Positions 9,098 to 17,387 are shown, numbered from the stretch's first letter. The stretch: 64,000 nt of DNA from Streptomyces sp. Je 1-332 (GCF_040730185.1 NZ_CP160402.1:2542001-2606000); one strand, 5' to 3'. Notes: a model not told the origin generated them from the sequence alone. Numbers and translations: made by a program.

Positions 9098-9282
9098 GGG
9101 CCGATTCTCGCCGCGCAGCGCGGAAAGTCTCTCACCGGCCTCCGCGCCGAACGCTCCCACGACCGGCCGGGGCCACCGGCCAGGCCGAAGGTCCCGACCT
9201 CCGCTCCCCCGCCCCGCTTACCCCTGTCTGTTACACAACATCCCGTTTTCCGTGATGGACGCTTCCTACCGTCGGTAGTGCC

Positions 9283-10050
9283 ATGAATCTTCCCTGCCCC
9301 CACCGCCGCCTCCTGCGCCGCGCCGCCCTTCTCGCCGGCACGGCGGCCATCGCGCTGGCCGGATGCGGCAGCGTGGACGGGCTCGGCGCCGGTGAGCCCG
9401 CGCCGTCCGTGTCCGTGCAACCGCGCCCCGAACCGCTCTGGCCCGCCTGGACCAGTACGTCGTCCGAGGCGCCCGGCGCCGATGCCGCCACCCACCAGCC
9501 GCCGCCGGAGCCGCTGGCAGGGCTGCCGAAGCTCGGCAGGGGCGGACTCGGCGCGGAGGACTTCCGCAAGGTCCTGCGGGCCGATCCGCGGATGAAACCA
9601 CTCGCCGACCGCGGCGAGATCGACCGCCCCGGACAGGCCGGGCTCCGGCCTCCGCTCCTGACGGACCTGACCGGCGACGGGCGGCCCGAACTGCTCGTGG
9701 CCGCCGACACGGAGAGCGGACGCAGCCTCCTGGTCGCCTACTCCGAGCGCGAAGGCCGCGTGTACCCGATCCTGCTCACCTCCGGCAAGCGCGTGAGCGT
9801 CGAGACGCTCGGCTCCGACCTGCTGGTGCGCAGCCCGTGCGCGGACGGCGGCGAGCAGGCCGTGCGGTTCCACTGGGACGGGGTGCGGATGTCCACGGTG
9901 AGCGACACCAAGAAGTACAACAAGGCGCCGGACGGCGCCGACGGCTCATCGCATTCACCATCCCCGTCGCCATCCCCGTCACCGAAGCCCACGCGCAAGC
10001 CCGCTCCAGAGCCCTCGGACAGCGACAAACCTTCGGACGGGCACAGATGA
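9283..10050 (+). CDS. Secreted lipoprotein, probable accessory to the adjacent histidine kinase
   Basis: A lipoprotein signal (RRLLRRAALLAGTAAIALAGC, lipobox LAGC) is followed by a Pro-rich linker and a domain with TDLTGDGRPELLVAAD, a VCBS/FG-GAP-like calcium loop. It continues with SLLVAYSEREGRVYPILLTSGKRV. The C-terminus is a Ser-Pro repeat plus a Lys/Pro/Asp tail, possibly crossing the wall. Its stop overlaps the kinase start (ATGA at 10047-10050), so the two are translationally coupled. This resembles the lipoprotein-kinase arrangement of CseA/CseC, although no sigma factor or response regulator is adjacent. A role in tuning kinase activity is inference. Confidence 0.8.
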   Translation: MNLPCPHRRLLRRAALLAGTAAIALAGCGSVDGLGAGEPAPSVSVQPRPEPLWPAWTSTSSEAPGADAATHQPPPEPLAGLPKLGRGGLGAEDFRKVLRADPRMKPLADRGEIDRPGQAGLRPPLLTDLTGDGRPELLVAADTESGRSLLVAYSEREGRVYPILLTSGKRVSVETLGSDLLVRSPCADGGEQAVRFHWDGVRMSTVSDTKKYNKAPDGADGSSHSPSPSPSPSPKPTRKPAPEPSDSDKPSDGHR

Positions 10051-11408
10051 GGGCCCTCGCCCGGCGCGTGCGCGCCGCACTCAACGCCCTCGGTCTGCGC
10101 TGGAAGATCGCCGCGCTGCTCGCGCTCGGCTGCGCGGTCGTCGCCGTCGCCATCGGCGTACTCGTCCACCAGGCGCGCCTCGAACAGGTCTCCAAGACGG
10201 CCAGGTCGGGGGCGACCGCGCAGTTGGTGCGGGTGCGCCAGCTGTACGAGCTGACCGGCCAGGTGGACACCGGTGGCGAGGCCGATACGGACGCCGCTCT
10301 CGACGCGCCGAATCTGCCCGCGTCGCTGCGCGCCGCCGCGCTGGACGGGCGGCGGACCACGTACCTCGACATGGGCGCCGCCGACCCCGTCGTGTGGGCG
10401 GCACGGCCGGTCGGCGACCATGTGCTGTCGGTGCGCGAACCGTTGGCCCAACAGGCCGAGGAGATGGCGGAGTTCGACCGGCAGCTGATGGCTTCGGGAG
10501 CCGTCGTCGTCATCCTCGCGGCGCTCGGCGGCGCCGCGCTGGCCAGCCGTCTCAGCCGCGAACTGCGGACCGCGGCGGCCACCGCGCGCCGGATCAGCCA
10601 GGGCGATCTGGACGCCCGTATCGACCATCCGCGACCGCCCGGTGGCCGGCCGGGCAAGGACGAGGTGGCCGAACTCGCCACCGCCGTCGACACGATGGCG
10701 GCGTCCCTGCAGCAGCGGCTCGAGGCCGAGCAGCGCTTCACCGCGGACGTCGCCCACGAGCTGCGCACCCCGCTGACCGGTCTGCACACCGCGGCCGAGC
10801 TGCTGCCGCAGAGCCGGCCCACGGAACTCGTACGCGACCGAGTCCTCGCCCTGCGCACCCTCACCGAGGATCTGCTCGAAGTGGCGCGCCTTGACGCGGA
10901 GATGGAGCGCCCCGACCTGGCCACGCATCCGCTGGGCACGCTGACCGAGGGGATCGTGCAGCGGTCGGGGTGCCCGGTGCGGTTCGCCGCGGTGCGCGAC
11001 CCGCATCACCCCGCCGACCCGGGCGCCCCGGGCGGCCGGGGCGCCCACGACGGCCGGGACGACCAGGGCGCCGGCCGGGACGACACGCTCGTACGCACCG
11101 ACGCGCGCCGCCTGGAACGGATCATCGCCAATCTCGTCGCCAATGCCCGCAGGCACGGCGCCGACCCGGTGGACGTACGGGTGGCCGGGCCCGTGGTCAC
11201 GGTCAGCGACCATGGGCCCGGCTTCCCCGAGCATCTGCTGAAGGACGGCCCCCGGCGCTTCCAGACCGGCGCGCGCGAGCGCGGGCAGGGCACGGGCCTC
11301 GGCCTGACGATCGCGTTCGGCCAGGCGCAGGCGATCGGCGCGCGCGTGGAGCTGAGCAACGCGGAGAGCGGTGGCGCGGTGGCGGAGGTACACCTGCCGA
11401 CGGCGTGA
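10047..11408 (+). CDS. Membrane sensor histidine kinase without an adjacent response regulator
   Basis: 453 residues. TM1 is about residues 20-41, a periplasmic domain covers about 42-148, TM2 about 149-168, then a HAMP region (RRISQGDLDARID) and a HisKA box FTADVAHELRTPLTGL with phospho-acceptor H237. The HATPase domain has IIANLVANARRHG (N box), SDHGPGFPE (G1) and GTGLGLTIA (G2). A charged insert (about 310-345, Gly/Asp/Arg-rich) lies before the N box. The preceding gene overlaps it by 4 bp and the next gene is on the opposite strand. Its regulator must therefore be elsewhere, an unusual arrangement for this kinase class. Confidence 0.9.
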   Translation: MRALARRVRAALNALGLRWKIAALLALGCAVVAVAIGVLVHQARLEQVSKTARSGATAQLVRVRQLYELTGQVDTGGEADTDAALDAPNLPASLRAAALDGRRTTYLDMGAADPVVWAARPVGDHVLSVREPLAQQAEEMAEFDRQLMASGAVVVILAALGGAALASRLSRELRTAAATARRISQGDLDARIDHPRPPGGRPGKDEVAELATAVDTMAASLQQRLEAEQRFTADVAHELRTPLTGLHTAAELLPQSRPTELVRDRVLALRTLTEDLLEVARLDAEMERPDLATHPLGTLTEGIVQRSGCPVRFAAVRDPHHPADPGAPGGRGAHDGRDDQGAGRDDTLVRTDARRLERIIANLVANARRHGADPVDVRVAGPVVTVSDHGPGFPEHLLKDGPRRFQTGARERGQGTGLGLTIAFGQAQAIGARVELSNAESGGAVAEVHLPTA

Positions 11409-11426
11409 GCGCGCTCCGCGCCGGCC

Positions 11427-12089
11427 TCAACTGCCGTACGGCCGGGACTCCTTCGCGTTTCTGAGGGCCCACGCCCACCAGTGGAGCTGGTCGAGCATGG
11501 ACTTGGCGGCGGCGTTCGCGGCCGTCGGGTCCTTGTGGGTGCCGTCGTCGGCGAAGAGGGCGCCCGCGTTGTGGAAGGAGACGGTGTCGCGAATCGTCAT
11601 GGTGTGCAGTTCGGCGAAGACCGGGCGCAGGTGCTCGACCGCGCGCAGGCCGCCGGAGAGCCCTCCGTAGGAGACGAAGGCGAGGGGCTTGGCCTGCCAT
11701 TCGGCGTTGTGCCAGTCGATGAGGCTCTTGAGGGACGCGGGGTAGGAGTGGTTGTACTCGGGGGTCAGTACGACGAAGGCGTCGGCGGCGGCCAGCTTCG
11801 GGGTGACCTTGCCGAGTTCGGCGAGCGTCTCGGGGGACGGGTTGAAGGAGAGCGCGGTCGGCAGATGGGAGTCGGCGAGATCGATGACGTCCACCTCGAA
11901 GTCCGTGCGTTCGCCGATCCGGGCAAGCAGCCAGTCGGCGACGATCGGCCCGAAGCGGCCCTCGCGGTTGCTCCCGACGATGACGGCGACGCGAAGGGGC
12001 GTGGCGGGGGTGTCGGGGGTGTCGGGGGTGTCGAGCGTGGTGGGCGTGGTGGAGGACGTGGGGGCAGCGGCACTCGTGTTCTGGGTCAT
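11427..12089 (-). CDS. NADPH-dependent FMN reductase (NADPH:quinone/azoreductase type)
   Basis: Flavodoxin-fold enzyme reducing FMN, quinones or chromate with NAD(P)H. It shows VAVIVGSNREGRFGPIVADWL (FMN phosphate loop), FVVLTPEYNHSYPASLKSLIDW (conserved TPEYN) and FVSYGGLSGGLRAVEHLRPVF. The N-terminus carries a short Thr-Pro-Asp repeat. An upstream in-frame TTG (12110) lies inside a perfect 16-bp palindrome, so ATG 12089 is the better start. The palindrome 17 bp upstream suggests control by a MerR-family or other redox-responsive regulator. Confidence 0.9.
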   Translation of the reverse strand: MTQNTSAAAPTSSTTPTTLDTPDTPDTPATPLRVAVIVGSNREGRFGPIVADWLLARIGERTDFEVDVIDLADSHLPTALSFNPSPETLAELGKVTPKLAAADAFVVLTPEYNHSYPASLKSLIDWHNAEWQAKPLAFVSYGGLSGGLRAVEHLRPVFAELHTMTIRDTVSFHNAGALFADDGTHKDPTAANAAAKSMLDQLHWWAWALRNAKESRPYGS

Positions 12090-12105
12090 GAGGAGAGCCT
12101 GATTG

Positions 12106-12121
12106 CTCAACCTAGGTTGAG
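12106..12121. promoter_or_regulatory. Perfect 16-bp palindromic operator upstream of the FMN reductase
   Basis: CTCAACCTAGGTTGAG is a perfect palindrome. On the minus strand it is preceded by TTGACC, so a -35-like element abuts it, as in MerR-type (SoxR-like) promoters. It lies between the FMN reductase (minus) and the aminotransferase (plus) and could serve either. Confidence 0.6.
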
Positions 12122-12186
12122 GTCAAGCGCCTCTTTCGACGAGTTCGGCGCGGGGTCCGCCGACGAGTTCGGCGCGCGGCCCGCCG

Positions 12187-12192
12187 TACCGT
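12187..12192 (+). promoter_or_regulatory. Candidate -10 (TACCGT), leaderless aminotransferase transcript
   Basis: TACCGT sits seven bases before ATG 12200 with no Shine-Dalgarno sequence, the standard streptomycete leaderless layout. Confidence 0.5.
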
Positions 12193-12199
12193 GTGGACC

Positions 12200-12985
12200 A
12201 TGACAACTCCCTCACCTCTGCAGCGGCTTGAGATCGACGGGCAGGCGGCCACCGCCGACCGGCTGTTGTGGTCCGCGCTCGGTGGCGTCGGGCACTTCAC
12301 CGCGATGCAGGTCAGGGGTGGCGCGACGCGTGGGCTCGGGCTGCACCTGGAGCGGCTCGACTCGGCCACGCGTGAGCTCTTCGGCCGGGAGCTCGACGGT
12401 GAGCACGTCCGCGAACTCGTCCGGCACGTGCTCCGCGACGACATCGCCGACGCGTCCGTACGCGTCCACGTCCACGCACCCGACGGCGAGCCGTCCGTGA
12501 CGGTCACCGTCCGGGCGCCGGGCGGGATGCCCGGGGGCGCGCAGGCCCTGCGGTCCGTCCCCTACCAGCGGCCCTTCCCGCACATCAAGCACCTGGGCGG
12601 CTTCGGGCAGGCCCGCCATGGAGAGCTCGCCCGGCGGGCGGGCTTCGACGACGCGCTGCTCACCGGGCACGACGGAACGGTCAGCGAGGGCGCCACCACG
12701 AACATCGCCTTCTACGACGGCACGGAGATCATCTGGCCGGACGCGCCCTGCCTGACCGGCATCACCATGCGACTGCTCGAACCCCGCCTCCCGGCCACCG
12801 GACTCCCCACGCGCCGGGCCCCGGTCACCCTCGCGAACCTCTCCTCGTACACGGCAGCCTTCATCACCAACACACGGGGCATCGCGCCGGTGCGGCGGAT
12901 CGACGACACGGAGTTCGAGGTCGACGAAACACTGATGGAGACGCTGGCGGGGCTCTACGCCGACGTCCCCTGGGACACCATCTGA
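12200..12985 (+). CDS. Class IV aminotransferase (BCAT/ADC-lyase family)
   Basis: Fold-type IV PLP enzyme; family members are branched-chain or D-amino acid aminotransferases and 4-amino-4-deoxychorismate lyase. The candidate Schiff-base lysine is in PHIKHLGGFGQARHG, and GTVSEGATTNIAFYDG is the conserved phosphate/substrate loop (SEG..TN). LTGITMRLLE and ANLSSYTAAFITNTRGIAPV are conserved C-terminal elements. Length (261 aa) is slightly short for BCAT. The substrate cannot be read from sequence. ATG 12200 follows a TACCGT -10; an in-frame GTG lies nine bases upstream. Confidence 0.88.
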   Translation: MTTPSPLQRLEIDGQAATADRLLWSALGGVGHFTAMQVRGGATRGLGLHLERLDSATRELFGRELDGEHVRELVRHVLRDDIADASVRVHVHAPDGEPSVTVTVRAPGGMPGGAQALRSVPYQRPFPHIKHLGGFGQARHGELARRAGFDDALLTGHDGTVSEGATTNIAFYDGTEIIWPDAPCLTGITMRLLEPRLPATGLPTRRAPVTLANLSSYTAAFITNTRGIAPVRRIDDTEFEVDETLMETLAGLYADVPWDTI

Positions 12986-13295
12986 GGCGGACGCGGGTCG
13001 GCGGCAGGCCGGGCCCGCGGCGGCGCCACGACCCGCCCCTGTCGGGTGTGGGGTCACCCATTCACAGGCGCCCCGCGTCTCCTTCGGGCACCACTCCGCG
13101 ACACGCCGAGTGACCTGCTGGAACGTATCCGTCGAAGTGTCAGAAGCCGCTCCGCAACAGGGTTTCTGACCGCCCTTCAGGAGGCGTCCGTCGCCGAGTG
13201 CCACTTACCTCGGTACAGCGGGGTTCGACCGACGCAGCGGCACTTGGGGGTGCCGCGGGCCGTGCCCTCTGATGGCTCCTCGGAGGACAAGCACG
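12986..13295. other. Gene-free leader region before the secreted protein
   Basis: No convincing gene. It contains two dyads: GTCAGAA (13139-13145) with TTCTGAC (13164-13170), and GCGGCAC (13237-13243) with GTGCCGC (13250-13256, 6-nt loop). The second could form a stable hairpin in the mRNA leader of the gene at 13296. No known riboswitch was recognised. Confidence 0.4.
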
Positions 13296-13856
13296 ATGCG
13301 CAAAGCCCGCCTGCTGACCACTGCCGCGCTCACCGTCGCATCGGCGGCGCTGCTGGCACCCGCAGCCGCCGCCGCGGCACCCGCCGCCGGTGGTGGTGGC
13401 CTGGAGGTCCACCCGGCCACGGTCATGCCCGGCTCCACGGTCACCGTGAGCACCACCGAGTGCGGCAGCGACGGCTCCGCGTCGGGCGACGCCAGCGCCG
13501 TGGGCGCGGGCACGTTCACGCTCGCGCCCGGCTCGGACGAGGAGCACGAGGGGAGCGCGGCCGGTCGGTTCGAGGTGCCGCCGTCGGCCCAGCCCGGCAC
13601 CTACGAGATCGTCGCGAAATGCTCGGGTTCCGGCGCCGACGGCAAGCAGGTCGCCGGTGACCTGGTCGTGACGATCACCTCGACCGCCGCCGCCCGCGAG
13701 CAACAGGTCACCCCTAAGGGGCACGTGAAGACGGGGGTCGGCGGCGCTCTTGGCCCCGACCCCGTACAGACCGCGGCGGGTGTGGCAGCGCTTGCCGTCG
13801 CCGCCGCGGGCGGTACCTGGCTCCTGCATCGCCGGGCGAGAGGCGACAGGATCTGA
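13296..13856 (+). CDS. Secreted cell-surface protein with C-terminal membrane anchor (sortase neighbour)
   Basis: 186 residues: a signal peptide (MRKARLLTTAALTVASAALLAPAA, cut after AAA), an Ig-like extracellular domain (GGLEVHPATVMPGSTVTVS, two cysteines at TTECGSD and VAKCSGS, likely disulfide-linked), and a C-terminal hydrophobic segment (VQTAAGVAALAVAAAGGTWLL). It ends in a basic tail, HRRARGDRI. That tail looks like a sorting signal but no LPxTG or LAxTG is visible. A class F sortase gene follows. GGAGG nine bases upstream supports ATG 13296. Confidence 0.82.
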   Translation: MRKARLLTTAALTVASAALLAPAAAAAAPAAGGGGLEVHPATVMPGSTVTVSTTECGSDGSASGDASAVGAGTFTLAPGSDEEHEGSAAGRFEVPPSAQPGTYEIVAKCSGSGADGKQVAGDLVVTITSTAAAREQQVTPKGHVKTGVGGALGPDPVQTAAGVAALAVAAAGGTWLLHRRARGDRI

Positions 13857-13895
13857 CGGACACCCTCCGCTGTCCACCGGTACCGCCAGCCCCCT

Positions 13896-13936
13896 CCCCC
13901 TCCGGGTCCGCCTGTCCCTCGTGGACCCGGAGGGGG
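13896..13936 (+). terminator. Strong hairpin between the secreted protein and sortase genes
   Basis: A perfect 14-bp stem (13896-13909 pairing with 13923-13936) has a 13-nt loop and no U tract. It may terminate or attenuate transcription between the two genes, or stabilise the upstream mRNA so that substrate exceeds sortase. Confidence 0.65.
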
Positions 13937-13991
13937 ATGCGGGGAACGGCCTCCCCGAACCCTGAGAACCCTGAGGGGGACGAGTCGAGTG

Positions 13992-14681
13992 ATGCGCAGG
14001 AAGAACCCCGGCAGGCACAACCCCGGCAGGAAGCCACAGGGGCGCGGGCCGCTGGGCAGAAAGGCCGTCAACTCCGCCATAGGCACGGTCACCGTCCTGG
14101 CCCTGTGCTCCGGGGCATGGCTGCTGCGCAACGGCACCGAGTCCCGTCCACCACCCCAGCCGTCCGCCGCCCAGGCCGCTTCGGCGTATCCGCACTCCGG
14201 CCACACCACGTCCGCCGACGCACTGCCCCCGTCCCCGCCCGACCGGATCCGCATCCCCGCGATCCGGGTCGACGCGCCCCTCATGGGGCTCGGCCTCAAC
14301 CAGCAGGGAAGTCTCGACGTACCGCCGCCGAAGAAGACGAACCTCGCGGGCTGGTACGAGTCCGGGACGACGCCCGGCGAGAACGGCACGGCCATCGTGG
14401 CGGGGCACGTCGACAACGCCGACGGGCCCTCCGTCTTCTACGACCTGGGCGGCCTGACCAGGGGCCGCACCATCGAGGTCGAACGCAGGGACGGCAGCGT
14501 CGCGGTGTTCACGGTCGACGCGAACGAGGTCTACGACGCGGAGAACTTCCCGGACGAGAAGGTGTACGGGGCGGCGGACCGGCCGGAGCTGCGGGTGATC
14601 ACGTGCGGCGGCGACTATTCGCGGAAGACCGGCTACGAGGGCAACGTGGTGGTGTTCGCCCACCTGACGGGCGTGCGCTGA
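13992..14681 (+). CDS. Class F sortase
   Basis: Membrane-anchored transpeptidase-like cysteine enzyme of 229 residues. The cytoplasmic N-terminus is basic; TM is about residues 29-46, followed by a Pro-rich linker. The catalytic domain has IRIPAIRVDAPLMGLG, IVAGHVDN with H139, and LRVITCGGDY with C205; R211 in SRKTGYEGNVVVFAH is the likely third catalytic residue. Spacing and length fit actinobacterial class F sortases. The start may be GTG 13989 or ATG 13992, since GAGGGGG lies upstream of both. The likely substrate is the preceding gene, although that protein lacks a classical sorting motif. Confidence 0.87.
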   Translation: MRRKNPGRHNPGRKPQGRGPLGRKAVNSAIGTVTVLALCSGAWLLRNGTESRPPPQPSAAQAASAYPHSGHTTSADALPPSPPDRIRIPAIRVDAPLMGLGLNQQGSLDVPPPKKTNLAGWYESGTTPGENGTAIVAGHVDNADGPSVFYDLGGLTRGRTIEVERRDGSVAVFTVDANEVYDAENFPDEKVYGAADRPELRVITCGGDYSRKTGYEGNVVVFAHLTGVR

Positions 14682-14768
14682 CCCTCGGGCGGCGGGGGTG
14701 CGCCGGGGCGCCGGGGTGCGGCCCCCGGCTTGGGCCACGCGAGCTCTAGGGCCACGCGAGCTCTAGTG

Positions 14769-15551
14769 CTACGCGAGCCACTGTTCGTACGCCATCTTCG
14801 CCACCAGGCCGAACACCGTGGTGAGCAGCACGATCCGGACGAAGCCGCTGCCCTTCTTGAGGGCGGTGTGCGCGCCGAGCATGCCGCCCGCGAGGTTGAA
14901 GACGGCCATCAGGCCGGCCAGTTGCCACAGGACCGCGCCCTGCCAGGCGAACATCGCGAGGGCGCCCGCGTTCGTGCAGCAGTTGACGATCTTGGCGGTG
15001 GCCGAGGCCGACACCAGGTCGAGGTGGAGCACGGCGGTCAGCGCGAGCACCAGGAAGGTGCCGGTGCCGGGCCCGATGAGCCCGTCGTAGAACCCGATGC
15101 CGAGGCCCGCGAGGCCGATGGCGGCGAGGATGCGCTTGGGCGAGGCGGGGCGGGCCGGCGGCGCGGTGCCGAAGGCGGGCCTGAAGATGACGAAGGCCCC
15201 GACGCCGAGCAGCACCACCATGATCACGGGCTTGAGCACCTCGGTGCTCATGCCGGCCGCGAAGAAGGCGCCGCCCATGGATCCGGCGAGCGCGGCGAGA
15301 CCGATCCGTACGGCGGTGGGCACGTCGACCCGCGTCTTCCTGACGTACGTCACCGCGGCGCCGGTCGTCCCGACGATGGCGACGGCCTTGTTCGTCCCCA
15401 GCGCATGCGTGGCCTGGGTCCCGGCCGGCAGGCCGAGGAGCAGGGCGGGCAGGAGGAGCAGTCCCCCGCCGCCGACCACCGCGTCGATCCAGCCTGCCGC
15501 GAGGGCGGCGATGCAGAGGACGACGACGGTGGTCAGCGATATGTCGGGCAT
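14769..15551 (-). CDS. TauE/SafE (TSUP) family permease
   Basis: Polytopic membrane protein of the sulfite/sulfonate/organosulfur exporter superfamily, 260 residues with about eight hydrophobic segments. Family motifs are visible: AAGWIDAVVGGGGLLLLPALL near the N-terminus and its inverted-repeat partner FYDGLIGPGTGTFLVLAL in the middle. HALGTNKAVAI and ASATAKIVNCCTNAGAL are the matching loop motifs of each half. ATG 15551 is used; a GTG two codons upstream is possible. The substrate is unknown. Confidence 0.9.
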   Translation of the reverse strand: MPDISLTTVVVLCIAALAAGWIDAVVGGGGLLLLPALLLGLPAGTQATHALGTNKAVAIVGTTGAAVTYVRKTRVDVPTAVRIGLAALAGSMGGAFFAAGMSTEVLKPVIMVVLLGVGAFVIFRPAFGTAPPARPASPKRILAAIGLAGLGIGFYDGLIGPGTGTFLVLALTAVLHLDLVSASATAKIVNCCTNAGALAMFAWQGAVLWQLAGLMAVFNLAGGMLGAHTALKKGSGFVRIVLLTTVFGLVAKMAYEQWLA

Positions 15552-15604
15552 GATCACGACCTTATGGAGGGAGTGATCACGTCGTCCATGAGTTCAGGGA
15601 GAGT

Positions 15605-15684
15605 TGAGGGTTTCCAGAGGTTCCAGAGGTTCCGGAGGTTGCGGAGGTTGCGGAGGCTTTCTGGGGTTGCGGAGGCTTCCGGCC
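15605..15684. repeat. Minisatellite of ~9-bp units (AGGTTGCGG/AGGTTCCAG)
   Basis: About eight degenerate tandem copies of AGGTTNCNG occur upstream of the TauE gene and downstream of the small membrane-protein gene. No reading frame is supported. It looks like a slippage-generated array. Confidence 0.7.
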
Positions 15685-15701
15685 CGGTTCTCCTACGCCC
15701 C

Positions 15702-15893
15702 CTACGGCGCCGCCTGCGGTGCCGGGATCCCCGCCGGGGCGCGGTCGGGAGCCGGCGGTGCGGCCGGGTCGACGGTGAGGGCGAGGGCGGTGGCGACCAG
15801 CGCGCTCGCTCCCGCGAGGCCCGTCGCCAGCTTGCGGCGCGCTTGCAGGGTGGGGCCCTGGGCCGGGCCCACGGGTCTACGGTGACGTCCCAC
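15702..15893 (-). CDS. Small single-pass membrane or secreted protein, unknown function
   Basis: 63 residues: a basic N-terminus (MGRHRRPVGPAQGPTLQARR), one hydrophobic helix (LATGLAGASALVATALALTV) and a Pro/Ala-rich tail. GTG 15893 is preceded by GAGAGGGG at good spacing, and the gene begins 18 bp after the ferric-reductase-like gene on the same strand, so it is probably cotranscribed. No homologue is recognised. It could be an accessory or envelope-anchoring partner of the oxidoreductase. Confidence 0.55.
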   Translation of the reverse strand: MGRHRRPVGPAQGPTLQARRKLATGLAGASALVATALALTVDPAAPPAPDRAPAGIPAPQAAP

Positions 15894-15911
15894 GTCAGCC
15901 CCTCTCAGATC

Positions 15912-17381
15912 TCAGAAGGTGAAAAACTCGGCATGGATGCGCTCCTGGGGCACACCGGCCCGCAGGAGCGCGGCGGTGGCGGATGAAGCCATCGCGGGCG
16001 GCCCGCACAGATAGACGTCGTGCTCGGCCAGGTCCGGGATCAGATTGCGCAGCGCCTGCGGGGCGAGCGGATCGAAGGAGGCGTCGGAGCGCCCGAGCAG
16101 ATAGTGCAGCCCCGCTCCCCTGCTCCTGGCGATCTCCTCCAGCTCCGCCCGCAGGACGAGCTGCTCCGCGCTGCCCGCCCGGTAGAGCAGCGTGATGTCC
16201 CCGGGCCCGCCCGGCAGCGTCTCGAACAGCGCCCGCATCGGGGTGATCCCCACCCCGCCCGCGAGCAGCAGCACCTTCCGCTGCGTACGCCGGTGCGCGG
16301 TCAGCGCCCCGAAGGGCCCTGTGGCGAGCACCCGCGTCCCCGGCTTCAGGCGCCGCATCCGCCGCGTGTGGTCGCCGAGGGCCTTCACGGTGATCCGGAG
16401 GGTGTCGTCGCGCACGGGCGCGGACAGCGAGAACGGCAGCGCGGTGCGCCAGAGCCTGCGCCGCAGGAAGCGCCAGCGGAAGAACTGTCCTGGTTCGGCG
16501 CGCAGTTCGTCGAGCCCGATGCCCTGCATCACGACCGACACGACGCCGGGCCCTTCGTCCCGTACGTCGATGACGCGCAGGCTGTGCTTCAGCGCCTGCC
16601 GCACGGGTACGACGACGCGGTACCAGACGAGCAGCACCGCCACCGTGGCGTGCAGCATCGACCACGCCCACACCGTCAGGATGCCGCCCGCCACGTCGGG
16701 CCCCGCGAGCTGGTGCACGAAGGCGAGCGCCGCGCCGAGATAGGTCAGTAGGTGCACGGCCCGCCAGGTCTCGTGCGGGACGCGGCGGCGCATCGCGCGC
16801 GCCGATGTGACGCCGACGGCGAGCAGCAGGGCGGTGCCCGCGCAGGCCAGGGCGAGGCCCGGGTAGCCGAGCAGGTCGAGGCCCGCGCTGAGGAGGTCGG
16901 TGTCGGCGTGGACGGCGTATCCGCACAGGGCGAGCAGGGCGTGGCCGACGCACAGGCTGAGCACGTAGCGACCGCCGAGGGCGTGCAGCCGGGCGAGCCG
17001 GTCGGCGCCGACGCCGTGCTCGACCGCGGGCACGCGGGCCATCAGGAACAGCATGACGAGAACGCCGTACCCCGCGAGCAGTCCGGTGAGGTGGGCTCCG
17101 GTCGCGAACAACACGTCGAGCCGGGCCGAGGGTTCGGCTTGCACGGCCCAGAGCGCGGTGACGGCGAGGCCTACGCCGAGGATTCCGTTGCGCAGGGTGG
17201 TGGGGGTGAGGCGGATGGGGGTGACGGGGGTGGCGGGGGTGGCGGCCCGGGGCCGTGGGGGCTCCGCAGGCATGGGCGGAACCGGCGAAACCGGCGTCCC
17301 CTCCGTCTGCCGCAGGTACGCGGCAAGGGCGGGGTAGGCGTCAAGGCTGGAATCGGTTGCGTCGGCTACGTCGGTGGTCAC
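15912..17381 (-). CDS. Ferric-reductase-like transmembrane flavocytochrome
   Basis: Membrane oxidoreductase moving electrons from NAD(P)H through FAD and haem across the membrane. After a Pro-rich N-terminus there are about six TM helices with histidines in LHALGGRYVLSLCVGHALLAL and AVHLLTYLGAALAFVHQLAG, suitable as haem b ligands. The C-terminal FNR module has PGQFFRWRF and LPFSLSAP (FAD), LLLAGGVGITPMRAL (NAD(P) binding), VYLCGPPAM and the C-terminal EFFTF. The start is GTG 17381 with TAGTCT six bases upstream, so probably leaderless. Substrate (ferric siderophore, oxygen or other) is unknown. Confidence 0.9.
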   Translation of the reverse strand: MTTDVADATDSSLDAYPALAAYLRQTEGTPVSPVPPMPAEPPRPRAATPATPVTPIRLTPTTLRNGILGVGLAVTALWAVQAEPSARLDVLFATGAHLTGLLAGYGVLVMLFLMARVPAVEHGVGADRLARLHALGGRYVLSLCVGHALLALCGYAVHADTDLLSAGLDLLGYPGLALACAGTALLLAVGVTSARAMRRRVPHETWRAVHLLTYLGAALAFVHQLAGPDVAGGILTVWAWSMLHATVAVLLVWYRVVVPVRQALKHSLRVIDVRDEGPGVVSVVMQGIGLDELRAEPGQFFRWRFLRRRLWRTALPFSLSAPVRDDTLRITVKALGDHTRRMRRLKPGTRVLATGPFGALTAHRRTQRKVLLLAGGVGITPMRALFETLPGGPGDITLLYRAGSAEQLVLRAELEEIARSRGAGLHYLLGRSDASFDPLAPQALRNLIPDLAEHDVYLCGPPAMASSATAALLRAGVPQERIHAEFFTF

Positions 17382-17387
17382 CGCCGC

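Noticed and set aside
12986..13295. Riboswitch (for example a cyclic-di-AMP type) upstream of the secreted protein
   Set aside because: Only two simple dyads are visible; no conserved riboswitch core was recognised.
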